Origin: an uncultured Spirochaetales bacterium | GTDB lineage: Bacteria; Spirochaetota; Spirochaetia; Sphaerochaetales; Sphaerochaetaceae | Reading direction: 5' to 3' | DNA length: 64,000 nt | Assembly (NCBI GenBank): GCA_949288415.1 | Contig: CASEKE010000015.1 | Location: 1-64,000, forward strand | Part shown: piece by piece, positions 26,399 through 36,286 of the stretch | Layout: each line of letters opens with the position of its first letter | How positions within the stretch are numbered: the stretch's first letter is position 1 | Position numbers and translations under genes: made by a program | Notes under the pieces: model-generated | The model's database searches: none | The model's input: the letters and a program-made list of their open reading frames with translations, nothing else | Told to the model about the DNA's origin: nothing

Positions 26399-26935
26399 AT
26401 GTGCCAAGACCGTTTTCTGCTATTGCATGCCGCCGCCACGATCGAAGGATTGAAACCGGCCTCGTTGCTTTGCCTCAAGAAGACAGGACATATCTGCAAG
26501 GAGAAATTGGAAATACTTGAGGAACACGGCATAGAGAACATGGAGATGACAAGCAGGATATCCTGCCCTCTTCTCCTTCTATACGACAGGAAGCTGCTGG
26601 AACGTACGATATCCGCCCAAAAAGAACGAAGAATCCTGGAACGCTACGGATACAGTCCCGACGACCTCCCATCCTCGCTGGAAAACCTGAGAAGGAGATT
26701 TGCGGAATTCTCCTGTCCCTGTGAAATAGGAGTGTTTCTAGGCTATCCGCCAGAAGACGTGGCATCGTACATAGAAAAAAAAGGAAAGGACGAGATCTAT
26801 TCAGGATACTGGAAAGTATACCACGATGTGGAAAAGGCGAAATGCATAGAGGCCTGCTTCAAGGCATCCCGCGACAGGCTGATATCCCGTCTCGAATCAG
26901 GACTTTGCCTGAAAGAAGCGATCTCGAAGAAATGA
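26399..26935 (+). CDS. DUF3793 family protein
   Basis: A 178-residue protein with the DUF3793 pattern: an N-terminal HAAATIEGLKPASLLCL, a central CEIGVFLGYPPEDVASYIEKKG and YWKVYHDVEKAKCIEACF. The biochemical function is unknown. The family is recurrently found next to flavodoxin genes, as it is here, suggesting a role in a flavin- or metal-dependent redox process. It has an AAGGA ribosome site and is the first gene behind a palindrome-covered promoter. Confidence 0.85.
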   Translation: MCQDRFLLLHAAATIEGLKPASLLCLKKTGHICKEKLEILEEHGIENMEMTSRISCPLLLLYDRKLLERTISAQKERRILERYGYSPDDLPSSLENLRRRFAEFSCPCEIGVFLGYPPEDVASYIEKKGKDEIYSGYWKVYHDVEKAKCIEACFKASRDRLISRLESGLCLKEAISKK

Positions 26936-26958
26936 AACAGTCGGAGGACTTCATAGAT

Positions 26959-27369
26959 ATGAAAACAGCGATCGTCTACTATTCCGGAACGGGAAATACG
27001 AAGATGATGACGGATGTTCTTGAAAAGGAACTGGCAAAGAAAGGAGAGGTGTCTGTTTTTACAGCACCGGAATTCTCAGCCGATATGTTACAGTCATACG
27101 ACGTAATTGCATTCGGCTGTCCTGCAATGGGCGCAGAGGAACTGGAACAGGATGAATTCGAACCCATGTTCGCTTCTCTCGAAAACAATCTTGGAGGAAA
27201 GCGAATCATTCTATTCGGCTCGTATGCTTGGGCGGACGGAGAATGGATGCGAACTTGGAGGAAGAGGTGTGAAGACGACGGAGCCGTCGTACTCGCCGAC
27301 ATCACAAGCTTCGAAGCTCCAGACGATGCAGTGAACGAAGCTTTGACAGAAGCAGTATCGAAAATATGA
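26959..27369 (+). CDS. Flavodoxin
   Basis: A 136-residue short-chain flavodoxin: KTAIVYYSGTGNTKMMTD carries the FMN phosphate-binding loop (SGTGNT), FGCPAMGAEEL corresponds to the 50s/60s isoalloxazine loop and RIILFGSYAWADGEWM to the 90s loop. It carries electrons at low potential and often replaces ferredoxin under iron limitation. The chosen start, ATG 26959, follows GGAGG; an ATG at 26932 overlaps the DUF3793 stop codon as ATGA and is an alternative adding nine residues. Confidence 0.93.
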   Translation: MKTAIVYYSGTGNTKMMTDVLEKELAKKGEVSVFTAPEFSADMLQSYDVIAFGCPAMGAEELEQDEFEPMFASLENNLGGKRIILFGSYAWADGEWMRTWRKRCEDDGAVVLADITSFEAPDDAVNEALTEAVSKI

Positions 27370-27374
27370 AAAAA

Positions 27375-27401
27375 AAGCGCTGCATGATTCATGCGGCGCT
27401 T
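27375..27401. terminator. Bidirectional terminator between flavodoxin and ftsH
   Basis: A 12-bp stem AAGCGCTGCATG/CATGCGGCGCTT (one wobble) with a 3-nt loop. On the minus strand it is followed by eight T, a strong intrinsic terminator for ftsH. Confidence 0.85.
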
Positions 27402-27448
27402 CTATCAAAAAAAACATAGAGGAAAGCTTTATTCCCCGACAACGTTCA

Positions 27449-29332
27449 TCAGACCTTTTTCTCTACGGATTCTCCCTTTTCCAGGATTTCCATGAACTCG
27501 TCACCTGTTATGGTCTCCTTAGCCATCAGGTAAGCGGCCAACTCGTCGAGTTTTGCCCTGTTCGCCTTCAATATGTCCATCGCCCTCGCATAGGCATCCG
27601 AAACGATTCCGACAACCTTTGCGTCTATCTTGGAAGCCGTCTCCGCAGAACAGGAAAGGCTCATATCGCCTCCCAGGTAGCGGTTTTGCTCCGTCTCTAG
27701 GGCAACCATCCCGAACTCCTCGCTCATCCCGTACCGAGTCACCAGCGCTCTGGCGAGTTTGGTAGCCTGCTCTATATCGTTGCTGGCGCCGGTGGTCACC
27801 CCGTCAGCACCGAGCAGGAGCTCCTCAGCGCAACGCCCGCCGGTGAGCGTGGCTATCTTGTTCAGGATCTCCGTCTTGCTCATAAGAAGCTTCTCGTCCT
27901 CATCTACCTGCATCGTATAGCCCAAAGCTCCGCCTGTACGAGGAACTATAGTAATCTTCGTCACGGGTGCGCTGTGGGTCTGCATGGCTGCAACGAGGGC
28001 ATGACCGGTCTCATGATATGCGACAATCTTCCTGTCGCTTTCGGATACCACCGCACTCTTCCTCTCAGCTCCGGCTATCACCGTCTCTATACTGTTCTCC
28101 ACATCTTGTTCGCCCACACTATCGGCTCCACGCCTGACTGCCGCCAGCGCCGCCTCATTGACGATGTTTGCAATCTCAGCACCGGACGCACCTGCCGTGG
28201 CCCTGGCCAATCTATCCCAATCGATATTATCATCATGCTTCACCTTAGCTGCGTGAACCAGCATTATCGCCTTTCTGCCGGCAAGGTCGGGAAGCTCCAC
28301 GGGAACTCTCCTGTCGAAACGCCCCGGCCTAAGCAATGCCGGATCCAAGCTCTCGGGTCTGTTGGTCGCGGCAAGCAGTACGACGCCTTTTCTTCCATCG
28401 AAACCGTCCATCTCCGCAAGGAGCTGGTTTAGTGTCTGCTCGCGCTCGTCGTTTCCGCCGAAGGCACCGCTGTCCCTCTTCTTGCCTATCGCGTCTATCT
28501 CGTCTATGAACACTATGCACGGCGCCTTCTCGCTCGCCTGCTTGAAGAGATCTCGCACCTTAGCGGCACCCATGCCCACGAACATCTCCACGAACTCACT
28601 GCCTGAGATGCTGAAGAAAGGCACACCCGCCTCTCCTGCCACAGCCTTTGCCAGCAGAGTCTTTCCCGTACCGGGAGGGCCCACAAGCAGGACTCCCTTG
28701 GGGAGGCTTGCACCTATCGCCGCATATTTATCTGGATTGTGGAGAAAGTCCACAACCTCCTTCAGACTATCCTTGGCCTCATCCTGCCCTGCGACATCGG
28801 AGAAGCGGATTCCCGTATGGGCATCCTCCACATATACCTTCGCCCCGGACTTGCCGAACTGCATCGCATTCCCGAAGCTGCCTCCCATCCTTTTCATGAC
28901 CATGCGGGAGAGAAGCGACCCGACGACATAGAAGAAAAGCAAAGGCAACACCCAGTTGGTGACGAACTGGATGAGCGGACTCGCCTGCGTCGGGATCGAA
29001 GCGGAAAACACGATTTCCGGATGTTCCCTCAACTGCGCAAGCAATCTCTCTCCGTCGTCCGGCCAGATTCCGGTCTTGAATATTCCGGTTTTGCCGTCCT
29101 CCAGGGAAGCTATGAATACATACTGGCTTTCGGCCTCGTCGTATGCAACCTGGGACACCCTTCCCTCATCTACCATGTCAAGGAACTGATTGTACCCGAC
29201 CTCCGTAACACGATCTCCCATTACGGGAAAAAGCAATGCATTGAGCAACATGACCACAAGCAACGATATCAAATAATAGAAAATGAGCGGTTTGCGCTGA
29301 GGGTTCTTCTCAGGTTCCTTGATTTCCTGCAT
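27449..29332 (-). CDS. ftsH: ATP-dependent zinc metalloprotease FtsH
   Basis: A 627-residue membrane-anchored AAA protease with two N-terminal membrane segments (about 17-36 and 122-140). The AAA domain has Walker A GPPGTGKT at 218-225, [11 protein letters not shown] and an SRH region [22 protein letters not shown]. The zinc motif HETGH lies at 440-444. FtsH forms a hexamer in the inner membrane and degrades misfolded membrane proteins and short-lived regulators. The start has AGGAGG upstream. It is transcribed alone and ends at a strong terminator. Confidence 0.97.
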   Translation of the reverse strand: MQEIKEPEKNPQRKPLIFYYLISLLVVMLLNALLFPVMGDRVTEVGYNQFLDMVDEGRVSQVAYDEAESQYVFIASLEDGKTGIFKTGIWPDDGERLLAQLREHPEIVFSASIPTQASPLIQFVTNWVLPLLFFYVVGSLLSRMVMKRMGGSFGNAMQFGKSGAKVYVEDAHTGIRFSDVAGQDEAKDSLKEVVDFLHNPDKYAAIGASLPKGVLLVGPPGTGKTLLAKAVAGEAGVPFFSISGSEFVEMFVGMGAAKVRDLFKQASEKAPCIVFIDEIDAIGKKRDSGAFGGNDEREQTLNQLLAEMDGFDGRKGVVLLAATNRPESLDPALLRPGRFDRRVPVELPDLAGRKAIMLVHAAKVKHDDNIDWDRLARATAGASGAEIANIVNEAALAAVRRGADSVGEQDVENSIETVIAGAERKSAVVSESDRKIVAYHETGHALVAAMQTHSAPVTKITIVPRTGGALGYTMQVDEDEKLLMSKTEILNKIATLTGGRCAEELLLGADGVTTGASNDIEQATKLARALVTRYGMSEEFGMVALETEQNRYLGGDMSLSCSAETASKIDAKVVGIVSDAYARAMDILKANRAKLDELAAYLMAKETITGDEFMEILEKGESVEKKV

Positions 29333-29436
29333 TCATCTCCTCCTATATTATCAAAATACTATCGACTGGAATCGAAGGCAACGGAAGAACGCCTCTTATA
29401 CGCAATCTACAGATAACAAGTGTCACAATGGCCCAC

Positions 29437-32115
29437 TCAATTGGTTTGCCGATTCTTGCGGAATCTCTTTCCGGACATCTTCCTGATTACCAGTTTCTCG
29501 ATCTCGACGATCGGAATGATAAGCACAGCAAGAGCTATTGCAATCACGAATTCGACAAGCGAGATATGGCCAAAACCGAACGCATTGCGAAGAAACGGCA
29601 CATAAAGTACCGCAATGGTCAGCAGGAATGAACCGAATATGCAAAGAAAGAGATTCCTATTGCCGGTCCTCAATGTGAATATGCTCCTATCGAGGCTACG
29701 CATATTGATGGCGTGGAACATTTCCAGCATCGAAAGAGTCAGGAAGGCCATAGTCATACCATCATTGGAAGTCTCGACCGCAATGCGCCCATGCTCGAAG
29801 AATTCACCGACAAAGAATGACGCGATTGTGATTGCGGCAACCACAGCTCCCTGAAAAAGGCAGTTGACACCCAGTCCTCCGGCAAAAAGCCCCTCGTTTC
29901 TGCTCCGCGGCGGTCGTCGCATCAGATCCTCTTCGCCATCCTCCATTCCGAGCGCAACCGCCGGGAAACTGTCGGTTATCAGGTTGATCCACAGAAGGTG
30001 CGCAGGCTTCAGGATCGTGAATCCGATGATCGAAGAGATAAAAATGGAAATGACTTCGGCAAGGTTCGATGCCAGTAGGTATTGTATGGACTTGCGGATG
30101 TTGTCATATATCCTCCGCCCCTCCGCCACTGCGCCGACGATAGTAGCAAAGTTGTCATCTGCAAGAACCATGTCCGCGACATTCTTCGTGACATCCGTTC
30201 CCGTAATGCCCATACCTATTCCAATATCCGCATTCTTTATGCTAGGCGCATCGTTCACCCCATCACCGGTCATGGCTGTGACCTTGCCAAGCTTCTTCCA
30301 CTCGTTGACAATCCTTACCTTGTGCTCGGGCTGAACACGAGCGTATACGCTGTAACGCACGATATCGGTAGAGAAGTCCTCATCGGATATCTTGTCGAGT
30401 TCGCTTCCCGTTATTGCCTCGTCGGCGGATTCTATTATCCCAAGTTCCTTAGCTATCGCAATGGCGGTATCCTTATGGTCTCCTGTAATCATGATCGGTC
30501 TGATCCCAGCCTGCCGGCACTCGGATATAGCCGCCTTCACTTCCGGTCGTACAGGATCGATCATACCGACAAGCCCTATAAAGACCAGATCCCTCTCAAG
30601 ATCTTCTGCCTTGAAGGACGATGGAAGAGCATCATACTTCCTCATTGCGGCAGCAAGGACCCTCAATGCCTTGTCGGCATAACTTTTGTTGATCCGCATG
30701 ATTTCATCTCTGTCGAAGTCCGTGATTGGCCTCACCCCTTCTCCAGTCAGTATACATGTGCATTTTTTCAGGATTTCATCGGGAGCTCCCTTAGTATACT
30801 GGACGAAGCCATCCTTGTCCGGATGGACCGTACTCATAAGTTTTCTCATGCTGTCGAACGGAGCTTCCCCCACTCTTTCAAACTCGCTTTCCCCAGCATG
30901 TCCCTTGTCGAATCCGTACTCGGACCAAGCATAGTTCACCAATGCACATTCTGTCGGTTCGCCGACAGCCTGACGATTATCGTCCAGGACGGCATCCGAA
31001 CAAAGGCTCATCGCTCTTGCAAGCAACGCGTTGTCCGGAGAATGCGCCTCGACAACCGTCATCTTGTTCTGTGTCAACGTGCCTGTCTTATCGGAACATA
31101 TCACCTCGGTACATCCAAGTGTTTCAACTGCAGTAAGCTTCCTTATTATGGCCTTGTTGCGGCTCATCTTGGTTACTCCGATCGATAGTACGATAGTCAC
31201 TACTGCGGCAAGTCCCTCCGGTATCGCGGCGACAGCAAGGGAGATTGCTATCATTGAAGTATCCAATATTCCGCCTATTGTGATCGAAGAGACTATGGAC
31301 ATTCTCACTAGGTCAACCGCGAAAATAACTACGCAAATTCCAAGTACCAGAAACGTAAGGACACGTGACAACTGGTTGAGCTTGACCTGTAGCGGAGTCG
31401 CCTCATCCTTTGCCTCCTGTAGGGCATATGCAATCTTGCCCATCTCGGTATCCATACCTGTGCCTGTGATGACAGCCTTTCCCCTCCCGTATACGACAGT
31501 AGACCCCATATATACCATATTTGCACGGTCTCCAAGAGGAACATCATCCCCTTCCCCCGGAGAAAGTTTTGCGACATCCTTTTCCGAAGGGACGGATTCT
31601 CCCGTAAGTGCAGCTTCCTCGACCTTCATGCTTGCTGTCTCTATGAGTCTTCCATCGGCTGGTACGCTATCTCCGGCCTCAAGCACGACTATGTCCCCCG
31701 GCACAACTTCCTCAGTCGGCACCTGACGAATCGATCCGTCCCTGATTACCTTGCTCTTCGCTGCAGAAATGGCCTGCAACGCCTCTATGGCCTTCTCCGC
31801 CTTCGATTCCTGTACAACCCCGAGTACTGCATTGATAATAACTACAGCAAGGATTATGATCGCATCTGCATATTCAGGTTCCCCCGATACGAAACCTGTA
31901 ACAAGCGACAGCACGGCAGCAACCATCAGTATGATCAACATTGGTTCCGCAAGTTGTTTGAGAAAACGCTGCAATAGCGATTTCTTCTTCCCCTCTTCAA
32001 GCTTATTTGGTCCTTTCTCGGCAAGAAGCTTTTCGGCCATGCCGGTCGAAAGGCCCTCGGGGGAACTCTGCATGTTCCTTAAGACCTCATCAGCCTCCTG
32101 AAAATACGGTTTCAA
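29437..32115 (-). CDS. P-type Ca2+-transporting ATPase
   Basis: An 892-residue P2A-type ATPase: actuator motif LTGES, phosphorylation site CSDKTGTLTQNK, hinge GDGVNDAPSIKNAD, ten membrane helices. Calcium-site residues are recognisable: AIPEGL in M4, SNLAEVISIF in M5 and NLITDSFPAVALGME in M6, matching the SERCA/PMR1 pattern. It exports Ca2+ (possibly Mn2+) across the inner membrane. The likely start is TTG 32115, 8 nt after GGGAGG. A further-upstream TTG at 32139 lacks a ribosome site. Confidence 0.94.
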   Translation of the reverse strand: MKPYFQEADEVLRNMQSSPEGLSTGMAEKLLAEKGPNKLEEGKKKSLLQRFLKQLAEPMLIILMVAAVLSLVTGFVSGEPEYADAIIILAVVIINAVLGVVQESKAEKAIEALQAISAAKSKVIRDGSIRQVPTEEVVPGDIVVLEAGDSVPADGRLIETASMKVEEAALTGESVPSEKDVAKLSPGEGDDVPLGDRANMVYMGSTVVYGRGKAVITGTGMDTEMGKIAYALQEAKDEATPLQVKLNQLSRVLTFLVLGICVVIFAVDLVRMSIVSSITIGGILDTSMIAISLAVAAIPEGLAAVVTIVLSIGVTKMSRNKAIIRKLTAVETLGCTEVICSDKTGTLTQNKMTVVEAHSPDNALLARAMSLCSDAVLDDNRQAVGEPTECALVNYAWSEYGFDKGHAGESEFERVGEAPFDSMRKLMSTVHPDKDGFVQYTKGAPDEILKKCTCILTGEGVRPITDFDRDEIMRINKSYADKALRVLAAAMRKYDALPSSFKAEDLERDLVFIGLVGMIDPVRPEVKAAISECRQAGIRPIMITGDHKDTAIAIAKELGIIESADEAITGSELDKISDEDFSTDIVRYSVYARVQPEHKVRIVNEWKKLGKVTAMTGDGVNDAPSIKNADIGIGMGITGTDVTKNVADMVLADDNFATIVGAVAEGRRIYDNIRKSIQYLLASNLAEVISIFISSIIGFTILKPAHLLWINLITDSFPAVALGMEDGEEDLMRRPPRSRNEGLFAGGLGVNCLFQGAVVAAITIASFFVGEFFEHGRIAVETSNDGMTMAFLTLSMLEMFHAINMRSLDRSIFTLRTGNRNLFLCIFGSFLLTIAVLYVPFLRNAFGFGHISLVEFVIAIALAVLIIPIVEIEKLVIRKMSGKRFRKNRQTN

Positions 32116-32215
32116 AACTTTTTCCTCCCAAAAAAACAAATATTGTAGAGAGTAAAGTAACCCCTGTCAGAGGAAACGGCAAATCTTTTTTTACGGATTA
32201 ACCGAATATTAACAA

Positions 32216-32244
32216 TTGCTAAGGGAGAAAAAGTCTTTTATTCT
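32216..32244 (+). promoter_or_regulatory. Promoter of the nitroreductase gene
   Basis: TTGCTA, a 17-bp spacer and TATTCT precede an AAAGGAGG ribosome site and the ATG at 32269. The 153-bp gap to the divergent Ca2+-ATPase holds nothing else recognisable. Confidence 0.6.
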
Positions 32245-32268
32245 TAGATTCGGACAAAGGAGGCAAAT

Positions 32269-33048
32269 ATGCAGGATACAATCACAACGATAGAGAAAAG
32301 AAGAAGTTACAGAAGCTTTTCGGATCGTCCGGTCGATAAGGCCACAGAGGAGAAATTGATGACCCTTACGCTTCGCGCCGCAAGTGCGGGCAATATGGAG
32401 ATGTACTCCGTTATAAGGGTAACGGATCCTGCAAAAAAAGCACTGCTTGCAAGGACATGCGACAACCAAACATTCATCGCGAAGGCACCTCTTGTCTATC
32501 TCTTTCTCGCTGACAGCCAGAAATGGTATGACTACTTCAGATTTTCGGAATCCGACAAGCATTTTTCCAAGAGTATCAGAAAACCTGGAATCGGAGATTT
32601 CCATCTGTCGATGCAGGACGCGATGTCCGCAGCAGGAACCTGTGTACTCGCGGCAGAGGCACTCGGCCTCAGATCCTGCTACATCGGAGACATCATAGAA
32701 CATTTCGAGACTATACGGGACGCTTTCTCGCTTCCACCTTTCGCCTCTCCTGCATGCCTTCTCGTCATGGGCTATCCAAAGGAGGAGATAAAGGCCCCGT
32801 ACACAAGGCGGCCTAATGCGGACGACTTCTTCATGGAAAACAGCTATCCGAAGCTGACAAAGGAATTCCTTGACAGAATGTACGCCAATCAGGAGGACTT
32901 CCTCAGGGAAAGGAAGATCCTCCCGCTCGATAACAAGGGAAACATTGCAGACTACTACTTCAACAGGAAGTACTCATCCGACTTCATGGCCGAAATGAAC
33001 AGAAGCACTGCAACCTTTCTCAAGCCATGGCTTGAAGAAGAGGAATGA
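32269..33048 (+). CDS. Nitroreductase-family flavoprotein
   Basis: A 259-residue protein with the FMN-binding N-terminus TIEKRRSYRSFSDRPVD, LRAASAGNMEMYSVIRV and QDAMSAAGTCVLAAEALGLRSCYIGDI. It belongs to the NfsA/FRP-like nitroreductases, which reduce nitro or quinone compounds with NAD(P)H. It has a clear promoter and an AAAGGAGG site. The last 29 bp overlap the convergent GDPD gene. Confidence 0.9.
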   Translation: MQDTITTIEKRRSYRSFSDRPVDKATEEKLMTLTLRAASAGNMEMYSVIRVTDPAKKALLARTCDNQTFIAKAPLVYLFLADSQKWYDYFRFSESDKHFSKSIRKPGIGDFHLSMQDAMSAAGTCVLAAEALGLRSCYIGDIIEHFETIRDAFSLPPFASPACLLVMGYPKEEIKAPYTRRPNADDFFMENSYPKLTKEFLDRMYANQEDFLRERKILPLDNKGNIADYYFNRKYSSDFMAEMNRSTATFLKPWLEEEE

Positions 33049-33751
33049 GCCTGTCGGGACGGTTGGTTATTATTCCGTCCACGCCAAGTGCGATGAAACG
33101 CTTCATATCCTCGACTTCGTCGACCGTCCACACGTTGATGCCGACGGAGTTGGCATGAAGCTCGTCGACTATGGCCTTGTCAACGAGTCGGCAATCCGGG
33201 TGGTAATATGAATGCCCGTTCTTTCTGATTATGCTTCCCATGTTCTGCAGCTTGAATCCTTCCATCAGCAATCCTCTAGGAATATCCGGAGCAAGAGTGG
33301 CGACGCGCTCGATGCTCATCCAATTGAACGACGAGAAGATTATCCGGTTTCTCATACCGAACCTGTCAATAAGATCAATCGTCTTCTCTTCTATCGAAGG
33401 ATAGTAGTATGGGAAAGTCTTTATTTCTATGTTTGTGACCTGGCTCTTGTCCTTCATGAAATCGAGGTATTCCTCGAGCGACGGAATCGGAGTGAATCCG
33501 AAGGAATCGTCCTTTGTCCTGCCGGCATTCATGTGTTCAAGCTCGCTTCTGCTATAGTCCTTGACAATTCCTTCGCGACCTGTCGTACGGGCAAGAGCCT
33601 CGTCGTGTATTATCATAACTTCCCCGTCCCGGGAAAGATGGACATCCAGTTCGATTCCATATGCTCCCGCATCCACGGCACGGGAGAAGGAAAGCATGGT
33701 ATTCTCGGGATATTCTCCTGAAAAGCCCCTATGGGCGAACGATCTGGTCAT
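33020..33751 (-). CDS. Glycerophosphodiester phosphodiesterase
   Basis: A 243-residue GDPD-family TIM barrel: SFAHRGFSGEYPENTMLSF (first catalytic His and Glu), IELDVHLSRDGEVMIIHDEAL (second His) and a C-terminal VNVWTVDEVEDM-like segment ending GVDGIITNRPDRL. It hydrolyses glycerophosphodiesters to glycerol 3-phosphate. No signal peptide is seen, so it is cytosolic. ATG 33751 follows AAGGAG by 12 nt; residues upstream of it do not look like part of the fold. Confidence 0.92.
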   Translation of the reverse strand: MTRSFAHRGFSGEYPENTMLSFSRAVDAGAYGIELDVHLSRDGEVMIIHDEALARTTGREGIVKDYSRSELEHMNAGRTKDDSFGFTPIPSLEEYLDFMKDKSQVTNIEIKTFPYYYPSIEEKTIDLIDRFGMRNRIIFSSFNWMSIERVATLAPDIPRGLLMEGFKLQNMGSIIRKNGHSYYHPDCRLVDKAIVDELHANSVGINVWTVDEVEDMKRFIALGVDGIITNRPDRLIPLLQAMA

Positions 33752-33798
33752 TTGTGAATCAAACTCCTTGCGGACATTATCATCCCTCGCCAAGGACT

Positions 33799-33839
33799 CG
33801 TCAACACAAGTTGACAAGTTGTTGTTTTGTGCCGATATT
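33799..33839. promoter_or_regulatory. Back-to-back divergent promoters
   Basis: On the minus strand TTGACG (33804-33799)-17-GATAAT drives the GDPD gene. On the plus strand TTGACA (33811-33816)-17-GATATT (33834-33839) drives the zinc-ribbon gene. The two -35 elements are only 6 bp apart and form the inverted repeat GTCAAC-ACAA-GTTGAC. Confidence 0.6.
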
Positions 33840-33845
33840 TTGTAT

Positions 33846-34187
33846 ATGGACTCACAGAGGAACGGATTCGATTCGATATGCTTCGCACTGTCGATCGTCA
33901 CCATAGTATTGCTCGTGCTCGCGTCGGTGATCGAGGACGAGCTTCTGCGCATGATTCCCGTAGCAATCGCTGGGGGTGCGCTGATATATGCCATATCGAG
34001 GATTCTTAGCACGAACGTCGCAAAGAGGCGCTATGAAGCCGACAGGTTCTCGTCCTTTTTCAGAAAGGATCCATACCGCCGCTTCAAATGTCCGAAATGC
34101 AGGACGATCTGCAGAGTTCCCAAGGGAAAGGGCAAGATAAGAATCAAATGCCCGAACTGCGGCGAGCAGTTCGTAAAGAGGACGTGA
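33846..34187 (+). CDS. Two-helix membrane protein with C-terminal zinc ribbon
   Basis: A 113-residue protein with two adjacent membrane helices (about residues 12-50), a basic linker and the zinc ribbon FKCPKCRTICRVP...IKCPNCGEQF. I do not know a function. It heads an operon with the DUF5685 and DnaJ-domain genes (1-nt overlap, then ATGA overlap). The ATG at 33846 has no Shine-Dalgarno. A TTGACA-17-GATATT promoter ends 6 nt upstream, so the mRNA would begin exactly at the start codon. Confidence 0.75.
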   Translation: MDSQRNGFDSICFALSIVTIVLLVLASVIEDELLRMIPVAIAGGALIYAISRILSTNVAKRRYEADRFSSFFRKDPYRRFKCPKCRTICRVPKGKGKIRIKCPNCGEQFVKRT

Positions 34188-34996
34188 TGTTCGGATATCT
34201 CACAGCAACAAGAGGCCTTGAAAAGGAAGACATAGCAAAATACCGCGCCTACTACTGCGGCCTTTGCCATGTGCTCAAAGAAAAGTACGGAAAGACAGGT
34301 ACGATAAACCTTTCGTACGACATGACATTCGTTGCGATGCTGCTTTCCGATCTGTATGACGCTCCGATCACGAACGGAAGCGAACGATGTGCGTTCAAAC
34401 CGTTGAAGGAACACGTGTATTCTTTGACGAAATACACAGAATATGCGGCCGACATGCAGATGCTTCTATCCTACTACTCGGCCCTCGATGACGTGAAGGA
34501 CGAGGGAAAGGGAAAAGCCAGGGAGGCAAAGCTCGGGAAATTCCTGCCGGAGATAGAAAAGAAATATCCGAGACAGTCAAAGGCCCTGTGTTCGGCTCTC
34601 GCCTCGCTTGACATTGCGGAAAAGGAGTACCCGGACATGCCGGAAATGCTGGCAACGACATTCGGACTGTCCTTCGGCGAAGTACTGACTCCGGACGGAG
34701 ACGATTTCTTTGCGACCGCGCTGAGAGCTCTTGGATGCTCTCTTGGCCGCTTCATCTACCTGATGGACGCTGCGGACGACAGGAAAAGCGACAGGAGAAA
34801 GGGGCTTTTCAATCCCCTTCTCGATGTCGATGACGAAAAGATACATGAAATGCTGCTCAGTGCGGCGACCGACGCCTCGACGGCCTTCGAGACATTGCCG
34901 CTTGATGACCACCTTCCGATCCTCAGGAACATAATATACGCCGGAATCTGGCAGAGCCGGGAAAAGGCAGGAAGGAACGAGGGAGAGGAAGAATGA
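34187..34996 (+). CDS. DUF5685 family protein
   Basis: A 269-residue protein beginning [20 protein letters not shown], then [14 protein letters not shown], the DUF5685 signature with a CxxC pair. The remainder is helical with TFGLSFGEV and [13 protein letters not shown]. The family is uncharacterised. Its start codon overlaps the zinc-ribbon stop (TGATG) and its stop overlaps the DnaJ-domain start (ATGA), so synthesis of the three is coupled. The CxxC and helical bundle suggest a metal-dependent fold; that is inference. Confidence 0.82.
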   Translation: MFGYLTATRGLEKEDIAKYRAYYCGLCHVLKEKYGKTGTINLSYDMTFVAMLLSDLYDAPITNGSERCAFKPLKEHVYSLTKYTEYAADMQMLLSYYSALDDVKDEGKGKAREAKLGKFLPEIEKKYPRQSKALCSALASLDIAEKEYPDMPEMLATTFGLSFGEVLTPDGDDFFATALRALGCSLGRFIYLMDAADDRKSDRRKGLFNPLLDVDDEKIHEMLLSAATDASTAFETLPLDDHLPILRNIIYAGIWQSREKAGRNEGEEE

Positions 34997-35676
34997 CGGA
35001 AGATCCATACAAGATACTGGGCGTCAGCCCTGGGGCAAGCGACGATGAGATAAAGAGAGCGTACAAACAGCTCGCGAAGAAATACCATCCGGATCTTAAC
35101 CAGAACAACCCGGAAGCGGCCGAGATGATGAAAAAGATCAACGAGGCTTACGACATACTCATAAACCACAAGAGCTACGGTACGTCGTCATCTTCGTCTT
35201 CGTCCGGCGGCTACGGCTACCGCCAGGATCAGGGCAACCCGTTCTACTGGTACACGCAATGGGGCGGCTCCGGCTCGTCATACGGATTCGATGAAGCATC
35301 CTTCGACAGACAGTACGGACAGGGCCCGAGCCTGAACAGGGCAAAGGCACTCTACAACATGAGGCAGTTCGCGCGTGCCCTGGACGAGCTCAGGCACATG
35401 GGAGAAGCGGAAAGGAATGCAGAATGGCACTATGTGGCATCTATGTGCCACAGAGCGATGGGCAACAGCGTGGATGCAGAAAACGAGATGAGACGGGCAC
35501 ACGAGATGGATCCCGACAATCCGGTCTATTCACAGTATGCGAACTACTACGACAATCGAAGGAGCAGCTACGAATACAGGAGAAGCGGATACCCGAACGC
35601 AGGCGGCTTCCTTTCCTGCTGTCTGAGCCTGTTCCTATTCAGACTTTGCGGCTGTCCCTGCTTCTGCATCATCTGA
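34993..35676 (+). CDS. DnaJ-domain protein with Cys-rich hydrophobic tail
   Basis: A 227-residue protein. Residues 4-60 are a J domain ([25 protein letters not shown] in YHPDLN). A Ser/Gly/Tyr-rich linker (about 62-105) and two TPR-like helix pairs follow ([41 protein letters not shown]). The final 20 residues are hydrophobic with six Cys, ending [10 protein letters not shown]. It is not a full DnaJ: the zinc-finger and peptide-binding domains are missing. It would recruit DnaK to a specific client; the tail may anchor it to the membrane or bind metal. The last 42 bp overlap the convergent TetR gene. Confidence 0.83.
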   Translation: MTEDPYKILGVSPGASDDEIKRAYKQLAKKYHPDLNQNNPEAAEMMKKINEAYDILINHKSYGTSSSSSSSGGYGYRQDQGNPFYWYTQWGGSGSSYGFDEASFDRQYGQGPSLNRAKALYNMRQFARALDELRHMGEAERNAEWHYVASMCHRAMGNSVDAENEMRRAHEMDPDNPVYSQYANYYDNRRSSYEYRRSGYPNAGGFLSCCLSLFLFRLCGCPCFCII

Positions 35677-36282
35677 GAAAGCCGGTGCAGCCTGGAAAAA
35701 ACGCTCTACAAGCTCGCGACTTGAAAGCATCGTGACCATTCTGGTACAGAATTCGGGAAGCTCGGCGACAGTCATCGGGATCCTTCCCGCAAGGCTATCA
35801 TAATAGAGTGCAAGTATGCCTGAGCACCAGAAATCCAGAAGGCATAAAAACTGCTGTCTCCCCCACTGCTTTTCTATGAATCGACCGGTATTCGAAGATA
35901 GAAAGTAATCGAAGAGCTCCTGCTTGTGCTCGTTGATGTAATCCGGGATTCCTCCGATCTGGAATGCCAGACGATAGTAGTTCTGGTCCTTGATCAACGA
36001 ATTCGATATGCTTTGGAAGATCGTCCGTGGATTGATGAAGATATAGTCTGCACCATAAGCCTCTATCGAGGCGGTAAGCTCCTTGAGCATTTCCTCGTTT
36101 ATCCTCATCAACACATCGCGCGTATTTTTGAAGTGCGCGTAGAACGTTCCGCGGTTGATGTCTGCCCTTTCCACTATGTCGGTGACGGTTATATCTTCAA
36201 AGCTCTTCTCCTGCATCAGTTCGAGCAGGGTCCTCTTGATCGCATTCTTGCTCCGGATGCTGCTTCTGTATTCGGCTTTCAA
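35635..36282 (-). CDS. TetR/AcrR-family transcriptional regulator
   Basis: A 215-residue regulator with an N-terminal helix-turn-helix [31 protein letters not shown] and an all-helical ligand domain. The ligand is unknown. The likely start is TTG 36282, 9 nt downstream of AAAGGAG and 4 nt after the Cof-phosphatase stop; a more upstream ATG would overlap that gene without a ribosome site. It is probably the last gene of an operon with the phosphatase and threonine dehydratase. Confidence 0.85.
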   Translation of the reverse strand: MKAEYRSSIRSKNAIKRTLLELMQEKSFEDITVTDIVERADINRGTFYAHFKNTRDVLMRINEEMLKELTASIEAYGADYIFINPRTIFQSISNSLIKDQNYYRLAFQIGGIPDYINEHKQELFDYFLSSNTGRFIEKQWGRQQFLCLLDFWCSGILALYYDSLAGRIPMTVAELPEFCTRMVTMLSSRELVERFFQAAPAFSDDAEAGTAAKSE

Positions 36283-36286
36283 ATCG

